Origin: Erodium maritimum
Lineage: Eukaryota; Streptophyta; Magnoliopsida; Geraniales; Geraniaceae
Length of the DNA: 64,000 nucleotides
Assembly (NCBI GenBank): GCA_963921825.1
Contig: OY997594.1
Coordinates: 41,162,557 to 41,226,556, forward strand
Direction of reading: 5' to 3'
How positions within the stretch are numbered: position 1 is the stretch's first letter; each line of letters opens with the position of its first letter. Under the pieces are notes generated by a model that was not told the origin of the DNA, did not search any database, and saw only the letters and a list, made by a program, of their open reading frames with translations. Below are positions 47,402 through 56,922 of the stretch, in pieces. The translations under genes and the position numbers were made by a program.

Positions 47402-48252
47402 TCGCCCCAAAACGTTCCTAACGAACCCCACACCTTAACTCAACAATAATCAAACCATTTAAACTAAAACCCTAAAATTCAAACGTACCAAAAAGAAAAT
47501 CGGTTAGGTGCTCACCGTAGAGAATGTCGATGTGAGTTTGATTCTTTTATCGTTGAGACGATCCACCGGACGGATGATCGAGAAATGGCAAAACCTTAAC
47601 AAACTCCTTCACTTTTCTCTCCTTCTTCCCTTGCCTTTTCTCTCTCTAAAAACCTCTCCTATTTTCACAAAGTGGCCGAACACACCTCCATCTCTCATCT
47701 TTGTATTTTTTCAAAACTAACACATAGCAAAAAGACCAAAATACCCCTCCTTTTCATTTTGTCTTTTCTTTAAAGTCAAGGGTAAAGTTGTCCTCCATTT
47801 ATCCTTCCACCACATTTATGACATGTGTCATGTGGGTCCATGCCTTTTTTGAAAATATCTCCTAGATATTTTCAGTCAGATTCGCGAAATTCGGCCGTCT
47901 CGGGCCCCGAACGGGCACTTTTTCCAAGAAATCACGAAACTTCATGGGCTACAAGGAAACGGCTCAACTAAGACCGCTGCGAAGACGGCTAAGCTTTTTG
48001 GATCCAAAACGGACCTCGAATGGACCAAAACGTCGCTCGGTTGACTTTTCCAGCAAAAAGTCGCCCTTTCCCAAATTGGTCAGAAAGTTGCCCTGAGTCC
48101 CCCGGAACTCACTTTGGTCGATATCGGGGTAAACTTAAGTCCGGTATGACCCTCGGGGTCAAATTTGGGTTCATTTATGTATATGTCCAAAAAATTTAAA
48201 TTTTCCTGTTTTTCGTAGATTTGACTGGCGTTGACCGGGAGTGGTTCTTACA

Positions 48253-48257
48253 CTGGG
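48253..48257. repeat. Gy-2 target site duplication, right
   Basis: The second CTGGG; LINE-C coding sequence resumes. Confidence 0.92.
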
Positions 48258-48917
48258 GGTATTTGGAACAGTTTTTATCTATAATTGGGTTTGGCGCAAA
48301 ATGGAAAAGCTGGATGTCTTCTTGTTTTCAGGCTTGGTCATCAGTTTTGATCAATGGCTCTCCTTCCTCTGATTTTTAGCTCTCAAGAGGTTTGAGGCAA
48401 GGTTGCTCTCTCTCACCCTTAATATTTTCCCTTGCAGTTTAATGTCTACATCAGATTCTTGAACAAGGCATATTAGCTGATAATTTTGAAGGTATTTCTT
48501 GTGGAGCACAAGGTCCTGTCATATCTCACCTTCAATTTGCTGATGACACTATGATTGTCATTAAAGCAAAGTCCCCTCACCTACACAATCTCAAATCCTC
48601 ACTCAAAGCATTCCAGTTAGCCTCTGGCCTAAAAATCAATTATCATAAATCAAAGGTAGTCATACTCAATTCAAACACTTTTACAGTTGAAGAGGTCTCT
48701 AAAACTTTGGGCTGTGAACCATCTGTCCTACATTTATATTACTTGGGTTTCAAGTTAGGGGAAAATCCTAGAAGGTATAATACTTGACTACCAATCATTG
48801 CTAAATTCAAGAAGAAGTTAAGTATTTGGCAGACTATAATGCTCAATTTTGGGGGTATGATAACACTTATTAAATCCTCCTTCTCCTCTCTCCCCCTCTT
48901 ATATATGTCTATGTTCG
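48258..48917 (+). pseudogene. LINE-C ORF2: RT palm and thumb after Gy-2
   Basis: The sequence resumes with LEQFLSIIGFGAKWKSWMSS, then RGLRQGCSLSPL, SHLQFADDTMIVIKA near 48525-48560, SGLKINYHKSKVVILNS and YYLGFKLGENPRR. The final recognisable part, ITLIKSSFSSLPLLYMSMF near 48860-48917, corresponds to LINE-A VVLLKSTLAALPVFYMSLF. Sequence after that no longer matches, so the element is broken off in the thumb. There are internal stops near 48378 and 48786. Confidence 0.88.
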
Positions 48918-49329
48918 TGTGCAAATCTTAAATGACGGATGCCAATGAGATTGGACAGATTTACAGGTTTCCCTCTCTCTCAAGTCATATGCTATATATT
49001 TACCTGTTTTCGTCTTTTTCACACATTTCAAAAAAGAAAAAAACAATGAATCACGACCAAAATCACCTTCAGATAAAAGGATAAGTAATTTAAAAAAAGG
49101 AAAACCTTTGTCGACATCCATTTGCATACCTACAACCAAATTTAATAGTTTGTTAGGATCTGTCAACTTGTTGACTTAGACAAATGCAGGTCTATCTTCA
49201 ATCTCAGCACAACTCTGGTCATATACATGTTGCATCAGAGCTTACAAAAAACATGACCAATTGGTAAATATCAAAGTCCCTTGATTCTTCGAGTTTTTGA
49301 CAGATTCCACATAAGTCCATTGGAAATTA
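48918..49329. other. Unassigned spacer
   Basis: AT-rich sequence between the broken LINE-C and LINE-D. A minus-strand open stretch at 48909-49166 has no motif I recognise. I see nothing else here. Confidence 0.4.
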
Positions 49330-50658
49330 GCAATACGCTAAGGTGCATCTTGAATCTCAATCAAGGGATTCTCTAGGTTTGGATTTCTTAAACAGTGGAG
49401 CTTCTACAGTTCAGCCACAAAGCTCTTTTCTTCTGCTTGATCTGGAGCAGATACAAATCAATGAAGTTGTTGATTTTTTAGGTTTGTCTACAAAAGTTTC
49501 TAAACAAAATCAAAAGTTCATCACAAAGAAGAAGAAATCTATTAAAGGCCTTACAGGCCCTTCACCCCACTCTTACAGCACCAGATCAAAAGTCAAAGAG
49601 GCTGCTCCATCTGATCTTTCTGCTACAGGTTCGTTCAAAAACACTCTTTTCTTGAAGAAAAATCCATAGATAAAAATTCCTGGGCCTTTGGAAAGCTATT
49701 GGATTAAAGGCTAGAGTTTCCGATCAAGAGATCTATAACCAATTAAATGCCTTAGAAGATCTCAAAAACCACTCGGTAGACTTTGAGGGAGGCTTTGATG
49801 ATGATTTTGTTGATCTAGATAGAGATTCTGACTCTGAACATATGTTGGATAAGAGTTCCAACTTCATCTCTTCAGACTAAACCCTTTGAAGGTGGAGGTC
49901 TTATTGACTCCTTTGAGTTTTTGTTGAGTTGTGGGCAGTTTCTAGTGTATTCGGTTGGTTGGGGGTTTTTATGCGTTGGTTTTTTGTTGTTGGTTGCTTG
50001 GCTGTGGGCTTCTGTTTATTGCTTGTAGAGAGTGGATAATTTCCTTCTTAGACCTTTTGAGGTTGTTTAGCATTGCGTGGAAGATATGTTATTTTTTTTG
50101 CTTCTTCAACAGCTCTTGGTTGATTTGGGTGTTTTAAGAGGTTTTAGATATTCAGTTTAGAAGGTCTCTTTTTGGTTTGGTTTTAATTGAATCGTAGTTC
50201 TTCCGAGTGTGCTCAGGGTGTTGTAGCGGTTTCTTTCTGGTTCAGTCCTATTTGGTTCTCTACTTCGGAGTGGTTGGAGGTTGTCCCGAGGCTTTGGGGT
50301 GAGTTTGTTTTGGGCTTATTGGTTGTGGATTTCAGGTTGCAGACCTTTTTTGTTCATCTGTTAGTGTTTGGTTGTTCAGCAGTTGTTAGTTGTATTGTTT
50401 TCTTGAAGGTTGTTTTATTCTTTGTTTCTTGAAGTGTTTTTTTTTGGTTTGGTTCTTTTTAGGTAGTCCTCCGGGTTTCTTGCTGTGTTGTTTGGGTTTG
50501 GCTGATTCTTCGGCCCTGTGTTGTTGGTTTTCTTGGTTAGTTGTGCCCGTTATTGAAGGCTTCGTCCTTCTAGGGTTTTTGAGGTCTGTAGCCAGACTTA
50601 TTGTAACTTCTCTTCTTCGCCGTGAGAGGTTTCATTTAAATTTGTTTTGCTGATAAAA
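49330..50658 (+). mobile_element. LINE-D: ORF1 end joined to LINE 3' tail, no ORF2
   Basis: An ORF1-like reading (49343-49669, lysine-rich with KFITKKKKSIKGL) continues in another frame to a TAA-terminated acidic tail (about 49690-49880; GKAIGLKARV, then FDDDFVDLDRDSDSEH). This matches the ORF1 ends of LINE-A and LINE-C. ORF2 should follow, but instead a T/G-rich 3' UTR-like stretch runs to TTGCTGATAAAAAA at 50645-50658, a common plant LINE end. The whole ORF2 is therefore absent. It may be a deletion copy or an ORF1-only LINE, like mammalian HAL1. Confidence 0.7.
49343..49880 (+). pseudogene. LINE-D ORF1, C-terminal part
   Basis: Two overlapping-frame pieces: 49343-49669 with a basic patch (KKKKSIKGL, TRSKVKEA) and a following acidic end with a TAA near 49878-49880. 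The basic-then-acidic order is the same as in LINE-C. There is one frame change near 49670-49690. No DUF4283 or zinc knuckle lies in the preserved part. Confidence 0.65.
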
Positions 50659-51152
50659 AACTTGAATAACTTCAAATAAACCTAGGCAGGTATATGAGTA
50701 AAGGATAAAATTTGTTTAAACTATAACTAGGATAATTGATTTTCTACTTAAAAATCATTGAATTTGTTGACAACCCTTTCCTCTATACACTCAAATCTCA
50801 TCCACTCATGTTCAAGACTTGAATTGGTTCCTTTAATTTGCAAATACCAAAAATGCAACACTTGAGCAAGTCAGTTTATTCTGATTGTCGAAAATTTTGA
50901 ACCTTTTAAGAAATTAGTTCTCTGTATTTATTTTGTTCAAGAAATAAGATGTTCTTCTCCATTCCATTTCATCCATGTTCTAACTAGTGAAGACCAAAGT
51001 GAATGTATTGCATGTTTTTATTCAATCTGAAATTTGGATGAGTTTTCCCTATACTATATAGGAAAGTAAATGATTACAAATAAGTTAGCTATCTCTATTA
51101 ACTCATTCAACAGTTTATTATTAGCTTTTATCTACCTTTATTTAACTAATTC
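50659..51152. other. Unassigned AT-rich spacer
   Basis: No coding region or known repeat is recognised. Near the right end two similar stretches lie about 50 bp apart: TTCAACAGTTTATTATTAGC (51099-51118) and TTCAACAATCTATTATT (51150-51166). The second is the target of the composite element. Confidence 0.45.
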
Positions 51153-51166
51153 AACAATCTATTATT
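51153..51166. repeat. Composite element target duplication, left
   Basis: AACAATCTATTATT is repeated exactly at 53797-53810. Confidence 0.88.
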
Positions 51167-51189
51167 TATTTTTTGATCAGCAAAGCATA

Positions 51190-51328
51190 GTTATTTGGGG
51201 TTTTTTCCTTTTCCTTGAGGGTTCTAAATTGTATTAGTTTGGTGACTTGAGAGTTTGTACTAACTCTTGGCCTTTTCTTTATTTCAAAGAATTGGACCAT
51301 CAATAAAACTTTTGCTGATAAAAAAAAA
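51190..51328 (+). mobile_element. LINE 3' tail fragment
   Basis: A T-rich stretch ends CAATAAAACTTTTGCTGATA plus A9, like the end of LINE-D. It is in plus orientation inside the minus-strand composite element. Confidence 0.65.
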
Positions 51329-51442
51329 TATTTAAATTAAACATCTCTCAAGGAGGAAGAGGAGTACATGAAGAGAGTCTAGCTACAGACTCTCCAACAA
51401 AAAAGGACCACAACAACGGCTACCCCTCTGGTAGCTATGAAT

Positions 51443-51740
51443 GGGTACGCAGACCCTGAAGATGAATGAGTACGCAGACCCTGAAGTGATGAAAGGGTAC
51501 GCAGACCCTAAAACCCCACACCGGGGAAACCTCTGAAGTGAAGTGAATGGGTACGCAGACCCTGAAGTGAATGAGTACGCAGACCCGGAAGTGAAGTGAA
51601 TGGGTACGCAGACCCTGAAGAGAAGGGGTACGCCGACCCAGAAGTGAATGGGTACGCAGACCCTGAAAAGAATGGGTACGCAGACCCTAAAGTGAATGAG
51701 TACGTAGACCCTGAAATGAGAAGGGGTACGCAGACCCGAG
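51443..51740. repeat. 24 bp VNTR, about 11 units
   Basis: The core GGGTACGCAGACCCTGAA is followed by GTGAAT or similar. The period is 24 bp over much of the array, with a few longer gaps. Because 24 is a multiple of three, it codes an 8-residue repeat on both strands (around NGYADPEV on plus, SGSAYPFT on minus). Confidence 0.9.
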
Positions 51741-53796
51741 AATGAAAAAAGACGGCTAAAAAAGGAGACTCACACCCGAATATAGCCACCATGAAGCACA
51801 AAAAAAGGCCTCAAACCCAGATTTGTCAACAATAAATCACTGAAAAACTAGTCGTCTTCCAAAGTAATCACCAAAGACTTTACCCTAACTTGATAAGAAA
51901 ATTGTATCTCATCGGCACCCAAACTCAGCGAGTTAAAAGATATCGACACGCCAACGACCAACATCGCATAATGGCAGAGATAAATCGGTGTACACCGAAA
52001 ATTAAAACCCGTAAGAAGGACTTCTCGATTTCCAAGGCCTAAAGACCCAGTACAGCCCGTCAAAGGCCAATACCTAAAAATGACAGGCCCTACAAGCAAG
52101 GCAGAAGTACAGAGGAAATCAAAACGAGCCTACTTGTAAGGCTGAGCAGAAATCCTATAAGTTATAGATAACATCCGCGACGAGTGACAGGCCAAAATCA
52201 CGACGAATCCGAGCTCGGAAGCGCCTCCCACGATGAAACTGGACGAAGACACCCGAGAGCCACCACGATCAGGTCCGGAAAACAGCCAACAACACGTAGT
52301 ATCAGAACCTGGTCGAACCGCTAGATCTATGACGATCAACACCCAGGAGGATGTAGAAATGCGTCCCACGACCGGATCTAAGGCAAAAAAACAGGTCAGC
52401 AGATGAGCCATCAGAAGTAGACGAGCAGCTCTGCAATGATCCACTCCCTGAAGGAAGAAGAAGCGCGTCCCACGACCAGAGCTAGATCTAGACACATATC
52501 CAAAAACCCGAAAGACGATCCGTTGTCAATACCGTGGGGACGAAGTAGACAAAGATACTCGTACTCGGTCCTCCGAATCCTGACACGGTCAACACCGAGA
52601 AGGGCCAAAGGGGGGGACCGGTATTTCTACCTAGTACGAACTCATCCTTCCAAGCAAGCAACAGCAAATCAAACCTCTCGGAGAAGCAAAACTGCAACTC
52701 GAGCTGAGCATTCCTAAACCGTGAAAGGTTACTCCCTATTGATGAAAACCAGCGAGGACCCGAAGGGGAAGGCATGTAATGATACCGAGTCGAGCCAATC
52801 CGAACCCGAAGAAAGTTGACACCAAAGCTAGCAGCGAAGAGCATTGCCTTACAAAGGCCGAACCACCAAAAAGGCGGACTTCCCGAACAACAGCACGACA
52901 TCGACCCGCAAAACAAAACTCCAACCAAACCCAACCTCCAGCTAAGCCAGTCGACCAAGGAATCCGGAAGCAGCACCGAAAAAACCCGAGCGACGCAACA
53001 AGGAACGAACTAGGTCTTTGGGGAGTAACCAACCTGGCCCAAGGCTTAGTCATACCCGGCCCAGGCCTGCCTGAACAGATCCAGGATTAGCCCAGCCAAG
53101 GCAGACCAGGACTGGCCCAAACCGGCCCAGACCCAGCCAGCCCACAAACCCGGGCGCAGACCAAACCCATAACCCGGCCCAGATTCGGTTCCAAACAAGT
53201 GCGACGAAACCATACCTGCCGTTATTGTACGGACGGCTGCCCACCAGACCAGCGACGAGCAACATGACCAAGTCGGGAATCCACCACACCAGTCGGCGAC
53301 GAGGTCCGGCGATGAGATTCGGCCAAGAACTCCCCAGACTAGACGGAAGGTCGTCCAAAAATGAAGCAGTACGAGCTCCGGCGACGAGGCCTGGCGAGGC
53401 ACGTATCCACCACACCAGTCGGCGAAGAGGTCCGGCAAGCCACGAGCATCACACCAACCTGAGCAAACACGACTAGTAGAGATCCGAAGCAGGTCGGGGC
53501 GACGAGCTTCACAACAGCACCGACCCAAGGAGCACGCGCAGGCCGAGCCTTCACCAGTGAGCTACGAACTCCAGCAGGCAGGACAGGACGGGAGCAAAAG
53601 TGACGTGAAGAAGAGGGGGGAGCAATAGAAGGAAGACAGGTAAAGAGGGAAGAGGAAAGGGGGGAAGGAGAAGCCTCGCCGACAAGACTCATGGCCAGAG
53701 CCATGGTCTTCACCGACGGGGGTCGGGAGGGGTAACGGCGCCGAAAGCAAAGTAGGGTTTTTGAGGGGAAGCTTTTAGAGAAAAAATAAGACTCCT

Positions 53797-53810
53797 AACA
53801 ATCTATTATT
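53797..53810. repeat. Composite element target duplication, right
   Basis: The second AACAATCTATTATT, followed after one base by the MITE duplication. Confidence 0.88.
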
Positions 53811-53811
53811 A

Positions 53812-53821
53812 GCTCTCAGGA
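53812..53821. repeat. MITE target duplication, left
   Basis: GCTCTCAGGA is repeated at 54899-54908. The length fits Mutator-like elements (9-10 bp). Confidence 0.85.
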
Positions 53822-54898
53822 GAGGTGAAATCGGCTACAAACCACTCTTAACCTAAAAACTAGAGAACCAATCCTAGCCACACACACCTAACATCCAACA
53901 TTCACCATGATGCCACATCATCACCCCAATTTCACCCAAACTCTCGCAACTTTCATCTTTTCTCACACAAGCAAGGGCATAATTGTAAAAGCATGGTGCC
54001 ATGTGGACAAGTGTCCATTTTTTTCTTCACCAATTCACTAATTTAATATTTCCTGATTCGTTTGAACTCCGATTAGCTTCAAACTTGCGCCAATATTTTT
54101 ATTTTTTCAAGGGCTTTTAATCAAGATCAATCATGAATATATTTTGAAGCACGAAAATAAAAGGTATATCGGAGTGATAAAAATAATGTTGAGTGTTGAT
54201 AAATCTTCACTAATAAATGTTTATATCGGAGGTATCAAACTAGTGCTAAATGTTGATAAAAACATGTACTGAGGTGATAAAAATCATGTTCAATTTTGAT
54301 AATAAGTGTGATAAACTAGAGTTTAGGATTGATAAAAAAACATGTGATGGGGTGATAAAAACACATGTAATTTAATGATAAACATATTGTTTAGTGTTGA
54401 TAAAACTGGTGTTCATAAAAAGCACGTGATGAGATGATAAAAATCATGATCAATTTTGGAGAATAGGGTGATAAAATCAATGTAGAGTGTTGATAAAACC
54501 AGTGTAAAAGTGTTGATAAATCCAGAGCAAAGTGTTTATAAAAATTACCCAGATTTTTTTATAAAAAAAATCAACATCGAAATAAATATTTTTTTTCGTG
54601 CTTCAAAATATATTCATGACTGATCTTGATTTAAAGCCCTTAAAAAGCAAAACTAATGGCGCAAGTTTGAAGCCAATCGGAGTTCAAACGAAGCGGGAAA
54701 ATTTAAATTAGTGAATTGATTAAAAAAAATATGATAGTTTTACTAAAAAGCCCTTACCACTTACTATAAAGTGATGTTTTTTTGCAGTCAACAAGTCAAC
54801 TATTCAATTGCATCTCATCCATCCATTCTTAAAATAGATGGCTTAGATTGGTTCTCTAGTTTTTAGGTTAAGACATGGTTTGTATTTTATTTCTCCTC
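53822..54898. mobile_element. Mutator-like MITE with long terminal inverted repeats
   Basis: A 1077 bp element with ends GAGGTGAAAT and ATTTCTCCTC and a 10 bp duplication. The arms pair over roughly 300 bp: for example TAACCTAAAAACTAGAGAACC near 53850 against its complement near 54850, and GAATATATTTTGAAGCACGA near 54133 against its complement near 54600. No transposase is present. The core (about 54170-54525) is AT-rich with many GATAAA motifs. Long arms, a G start and a 9-10 bp duplication point to a non-autonomous MULE that would need a transposase in trans. Confidence 0.85.
54170..54525. repeat. GATAAA-rich degenerate array in MITE core
   Basis: About 13 copies of GATAAA, mostly as TGTTGATAAA or GGTGATAAAAA followed by CATG-like bases, are spaced about 20-40 bp apart and all in the same orientation. 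Confidence 0.8.
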
Positions 54899-54908
54899 GC
54901 TCTCAGGA
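54899..54908. repeat. MITE target duplication, right
   Basis: The second GCTCTCAGGA. Confidence 0.85.
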
Positions 54909-55109
54909 TTACAATAGTTAAGGAGGTTCAAATTCCAATGTAATTATAATTTAGTCTTGTGCAAGATAATGATACCCAGCCACTGTCATCTTCTTATTGT
55001 TAACAACATTTTATCTTTTGTTTTAACAAACACTGCATATTTTTTCGTCAATAATGTTTGATGAAAGCTGTTTGTTAATCATGTCCATTATCTAAGTTTA
55101 GGACTTATT
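54909..55109. other. Short AT-rich spacer
   Basis: Flank between the MITE and the inverted-arm unit; nothing recognised. Confidence 0.4.
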
Positions 55110-55310
55110 CATCTCCCCCGGTATGTCAGCGTGCGTCGTCCTCCCTTGATTGATAGTGGTAGGGCTCCTGAACGCGGGATTGCTGACACCGGACTGGCAG
55201 GGGAGATAAAGATCAACTGAAGATGGTGCCGTCTCCATCCATCCGCCAGGAAGTGGCCAAAGTTGACCCACCCCTCCCCGGGCCACCTCGGACTAATTCC
55301 TTCAGGCGGG
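55110..55310. repeat. Inverted arm, left
   Basis: Begins CATCTCCCCCGGTATGTCAG and ends TTCCTTCAGGCGGG; reverse complement of 56906-57106. Confidence 0.93.
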
Positions 55311-55502
55311 ACCAGGGGGTCGGGGGAGGTGGTCCGCGGAGGAGAGAATCGGAATGGAGCGGCGTTGGGGTCGATAAGGAGTCCGGCACGGGGGCTGCAG
55401 AGTAGGGCTCGCTGGGGTTCGCACTTCCGGCCGGCGGGGGTTCTGCATGCTGAGGGATTTGGGTGCAGACCGTCGGAGCGGGATCTGGTGGACTCGGAGA
55501 AG

Positions 55503-56922
55503 ATGTACAGGGAGTCGCTGGAGGCGCTGGAGCGACGGCGGCGGAAAGGAAAAGCGGTGGTCGAGGTAGGGGCTAACCCTAGCGAGTCTGGGCCGGGAGA
55601 GGGACAACGGACTGGGCTGGGCCGCGGGGGGACATTCATGGGGGATGCGCGTCGTCCAGGCTTGGGCCAGGACAACTGGGTCCCTAGAGTGGGCCGGGGA
55701 GGTAGGACTGGTTCGTCTGGACCGGGAGATGTGGCCAGGTGGGCGGCCCGATATGGTGTGGGTCGTGCCGATATAGGAGGGGCAGGGCTGGCATCACGAG
55801 GCCAAGCTCGTCGGCCGGTGACCAGGACGACCATGGGTGACCGGGAGGACTGTCTCGAGGAGGAGACGGGAGAGGAGGGGGGGATGCCGGAGTTGGATGC
55901 ACGCCTCTCCTCTCTCTGCATTAGGGAGGTTGTCGTCCCGACAGGGGATATTGCCAAGGAAGGAGGGCACTTCCAATTTGCTCTCGCCGCTAAAGTTCTG
56001 ACATCGAAGCGGTTCTTCTGGAAATCTCTGGTGGAACGCATGGAGGATCTTTGGGGCCTGAAGGTGGAGGCTCGCCCTCTGGAGGGGGGTTTGGTTGGTT
56101 TTTTCTTCCGCACGGCACGGGAGCGTGCGCGAGTCTTGGCTGGGGAACCATGGGCGTTCTGGGAGTCCCTGGTCCTATTTACGGACCTGCGAGCTCATAT
56201 GCAGGTGAGCGAACTGAGCTTCCATCAGTTCTCGGTTTGGGCCAGAGTCTCCAACTTACCAGTGGGAGCCTGGAACAGAGAGGTGGGATTTCGGATCGGC
56301 AGTGCTCTGGGCATCTATCAGGCTGTGGATGTGGACGGGGCAGGGAGGTGCTGGGGTGATTTCATGCGGATTAGAATCCAGGCAGATATCCGCCAGCCGA
56401 TGCAGAGTCAGCTTTGGTTCCGGTTATCGGAATCGCAGGTACGAACATTACAACATATTTCCAATGAGTACTTACCGGACCATTGGTATGGATGTAGCTG
56501 CGCGGGTCACCTGTTTCCGTCGTGTCCGGTGACGGGTGGGACCAGGGGCCACTCGTTGCGTGCCCCGGGGACCCGAGGTCGGCCTTGGAGAAGGCCAAGC
56601 ATGGGAAGGTGATCCCGGGTACGAACTGGAACTACGGGGAGGCAAGGAATAAGGGGGGTCGGGGGGGGGGGGGGGGGGGGGGGGGGTGCGGACGCCATCT
56701 CCGCGATATAGGCCCGGAAGGGAGCAGGAGAAGACCTATGAGACGGAACCCGAGGCGGTACCGTCTAACGGGGCACAGAAGGAGCTGAGTCCGACACTTT
56801 CTGGGAAGTAACGCCTAGCGAGGGAGGAAGATCAGATCGAGTCAGAGGACTCGACAACGTCTGATTGGGAGTCACAGGCAGCAGCGGCGGGGGGCGCCAA
56901 GCACCCCCGCCTGAAGGAATGA
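55503..56922 (+). pseudogene. LINE ORF1 protein, DUF4283 with degenerate CCHC knuckle
   Basis: ORF1 binds element RNA and supports LINE reverse transcription. The frame is open from 55263 to 56612, but the first codons lie in the inverted arm. I prefer ATG 55503 (MYRESLEALERRRRKGKAVV), after the arm. A DUF4283 domain spans about 55917-56320: FQFALAAKVLTSKRFFWKSL, GLVGFFFRTARERARVLAGE, FHQFSVWARVSNLPV. A knuckle-like GCSCAGHLFPSC near 56490-56525 is two residues shorter than the usual CX2CX4HX4C. The frame then changes between 56612 and 56827, a region that holds a run of 26 G (56661-56686). The end (IESEDSTTSDWES, then KHPRLKE) stops at 56920-56922. No ORF2 follows in this unit. Confidence 0.82.

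Larger units (their letters stand above)
32121..48252 (-). mobile_element. Gy-2: Ty3/gypsy chromovirus-type LTR retrotransposon, broken, hosting Co-2
   Basis: A minus-strand element spanning 16.1 kb including Co-2. It reads left (3') LTR 32121-33798, an interior of only about 3.1 kb (33799-36894), and a right (5') LTR 36895-48252 that contains Co-2 (39225-47396). The interior shows a polypurine tract, an integrase C-terminus with chromodomain-like end, a protease-like piece, repeats in the leader and a tRNA-Met primer site. The interior is far shorter than in autonomous relatives and carries many breaks, so it looks like a non-autonomous derivative. The LTR stretches compared by eye differ by about 2%. 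The LTRs are unequal in length (about 1.7 kb and about 3.2 kb excluding Co-2). Confidence 0.92.
36895..48252 (-). repeat. Gy-2 right (5') LTR, interrupted by Co-2
   Basis: LTR sequence occupies 36895-39219 and 47402-48252; Co-2 and its duplication lie between. It carries the same two minisatellites as the left LTR and ends GGTTCTTACA before CTGGG. An open stretch at 47508-47720 is LTR sequence and shows no known protein motif. Confidence 0.9.
28532..48917 (+). mobile_element. LINE-C: L1-type LINE of the LINE-A lineage, split by Gy-2
   Basis: The element reads ORF1 (about 28695-30365) and ORF2 (30371-32115). It is then interrupted by Gy-2 (32121-48252), and the RT resumes at 48258 and ends abruptly near 48917 in the thumb. 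Its right part is missing and no poly-A tail is found there. It abuts the end of Co-1 at 28531, so Co-1 may itself have inserted into LINE-C. The left target duplication that would prove this is outside the window. It is more decayed than LINE-A, with breaks every few hundred bases. Confidence 0.85.
51167..53796 (-). mobile_element. Composite non-autonomous retroelement with VNTR and LINE-like tail
   Basis: A 2.63 kb insertion flanked by an exact 14 bp duplication, the size made by LINE machinery. A T-rich run at its left edge (51167-51174) reads as a poly-A-like end after TTTGCTGATCA on the minus strand, so it is oriented minus. In that direction it has a GC-rich 5' region (53796 to about 52100), a middle part, a 24 bp VNTR (51740-51443) and a 3' tail. 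An antisense LINE end (plus-strand CTTTTGCTGATAAAAAAAAA at about 51308-51328) lies inside the tail. Open stretches on the minus strand (for example 53046-53528, 52488-52976) are long only because the DNA is GC-rich and show no known domain. I infer a LINE-mobilised composite, not a coding element. Confidence 0.72.

Noticed and set aside
47508-47720. A 70-residue plus-strand open frame that could be a small gene
   Set aside because: It lies wholly within the right LTR of Gy-2 and has no motif.
52488-53713. Long tryptophan-, glycine- and arginine-rich open frames on both strands
   Set aside because: They overlap each other on both strands in GC-rich DNA, have no known motif and lie inside the composite element; most likely chance.
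55109-56113. A 334-residue minus-strand open frame rich in R, P and S
   Set aside because: It is the antisense shadow of the GC-rich ORF1 at 55503-56922; no domain is visible and the plus-strand DUF4283 reading explains it.
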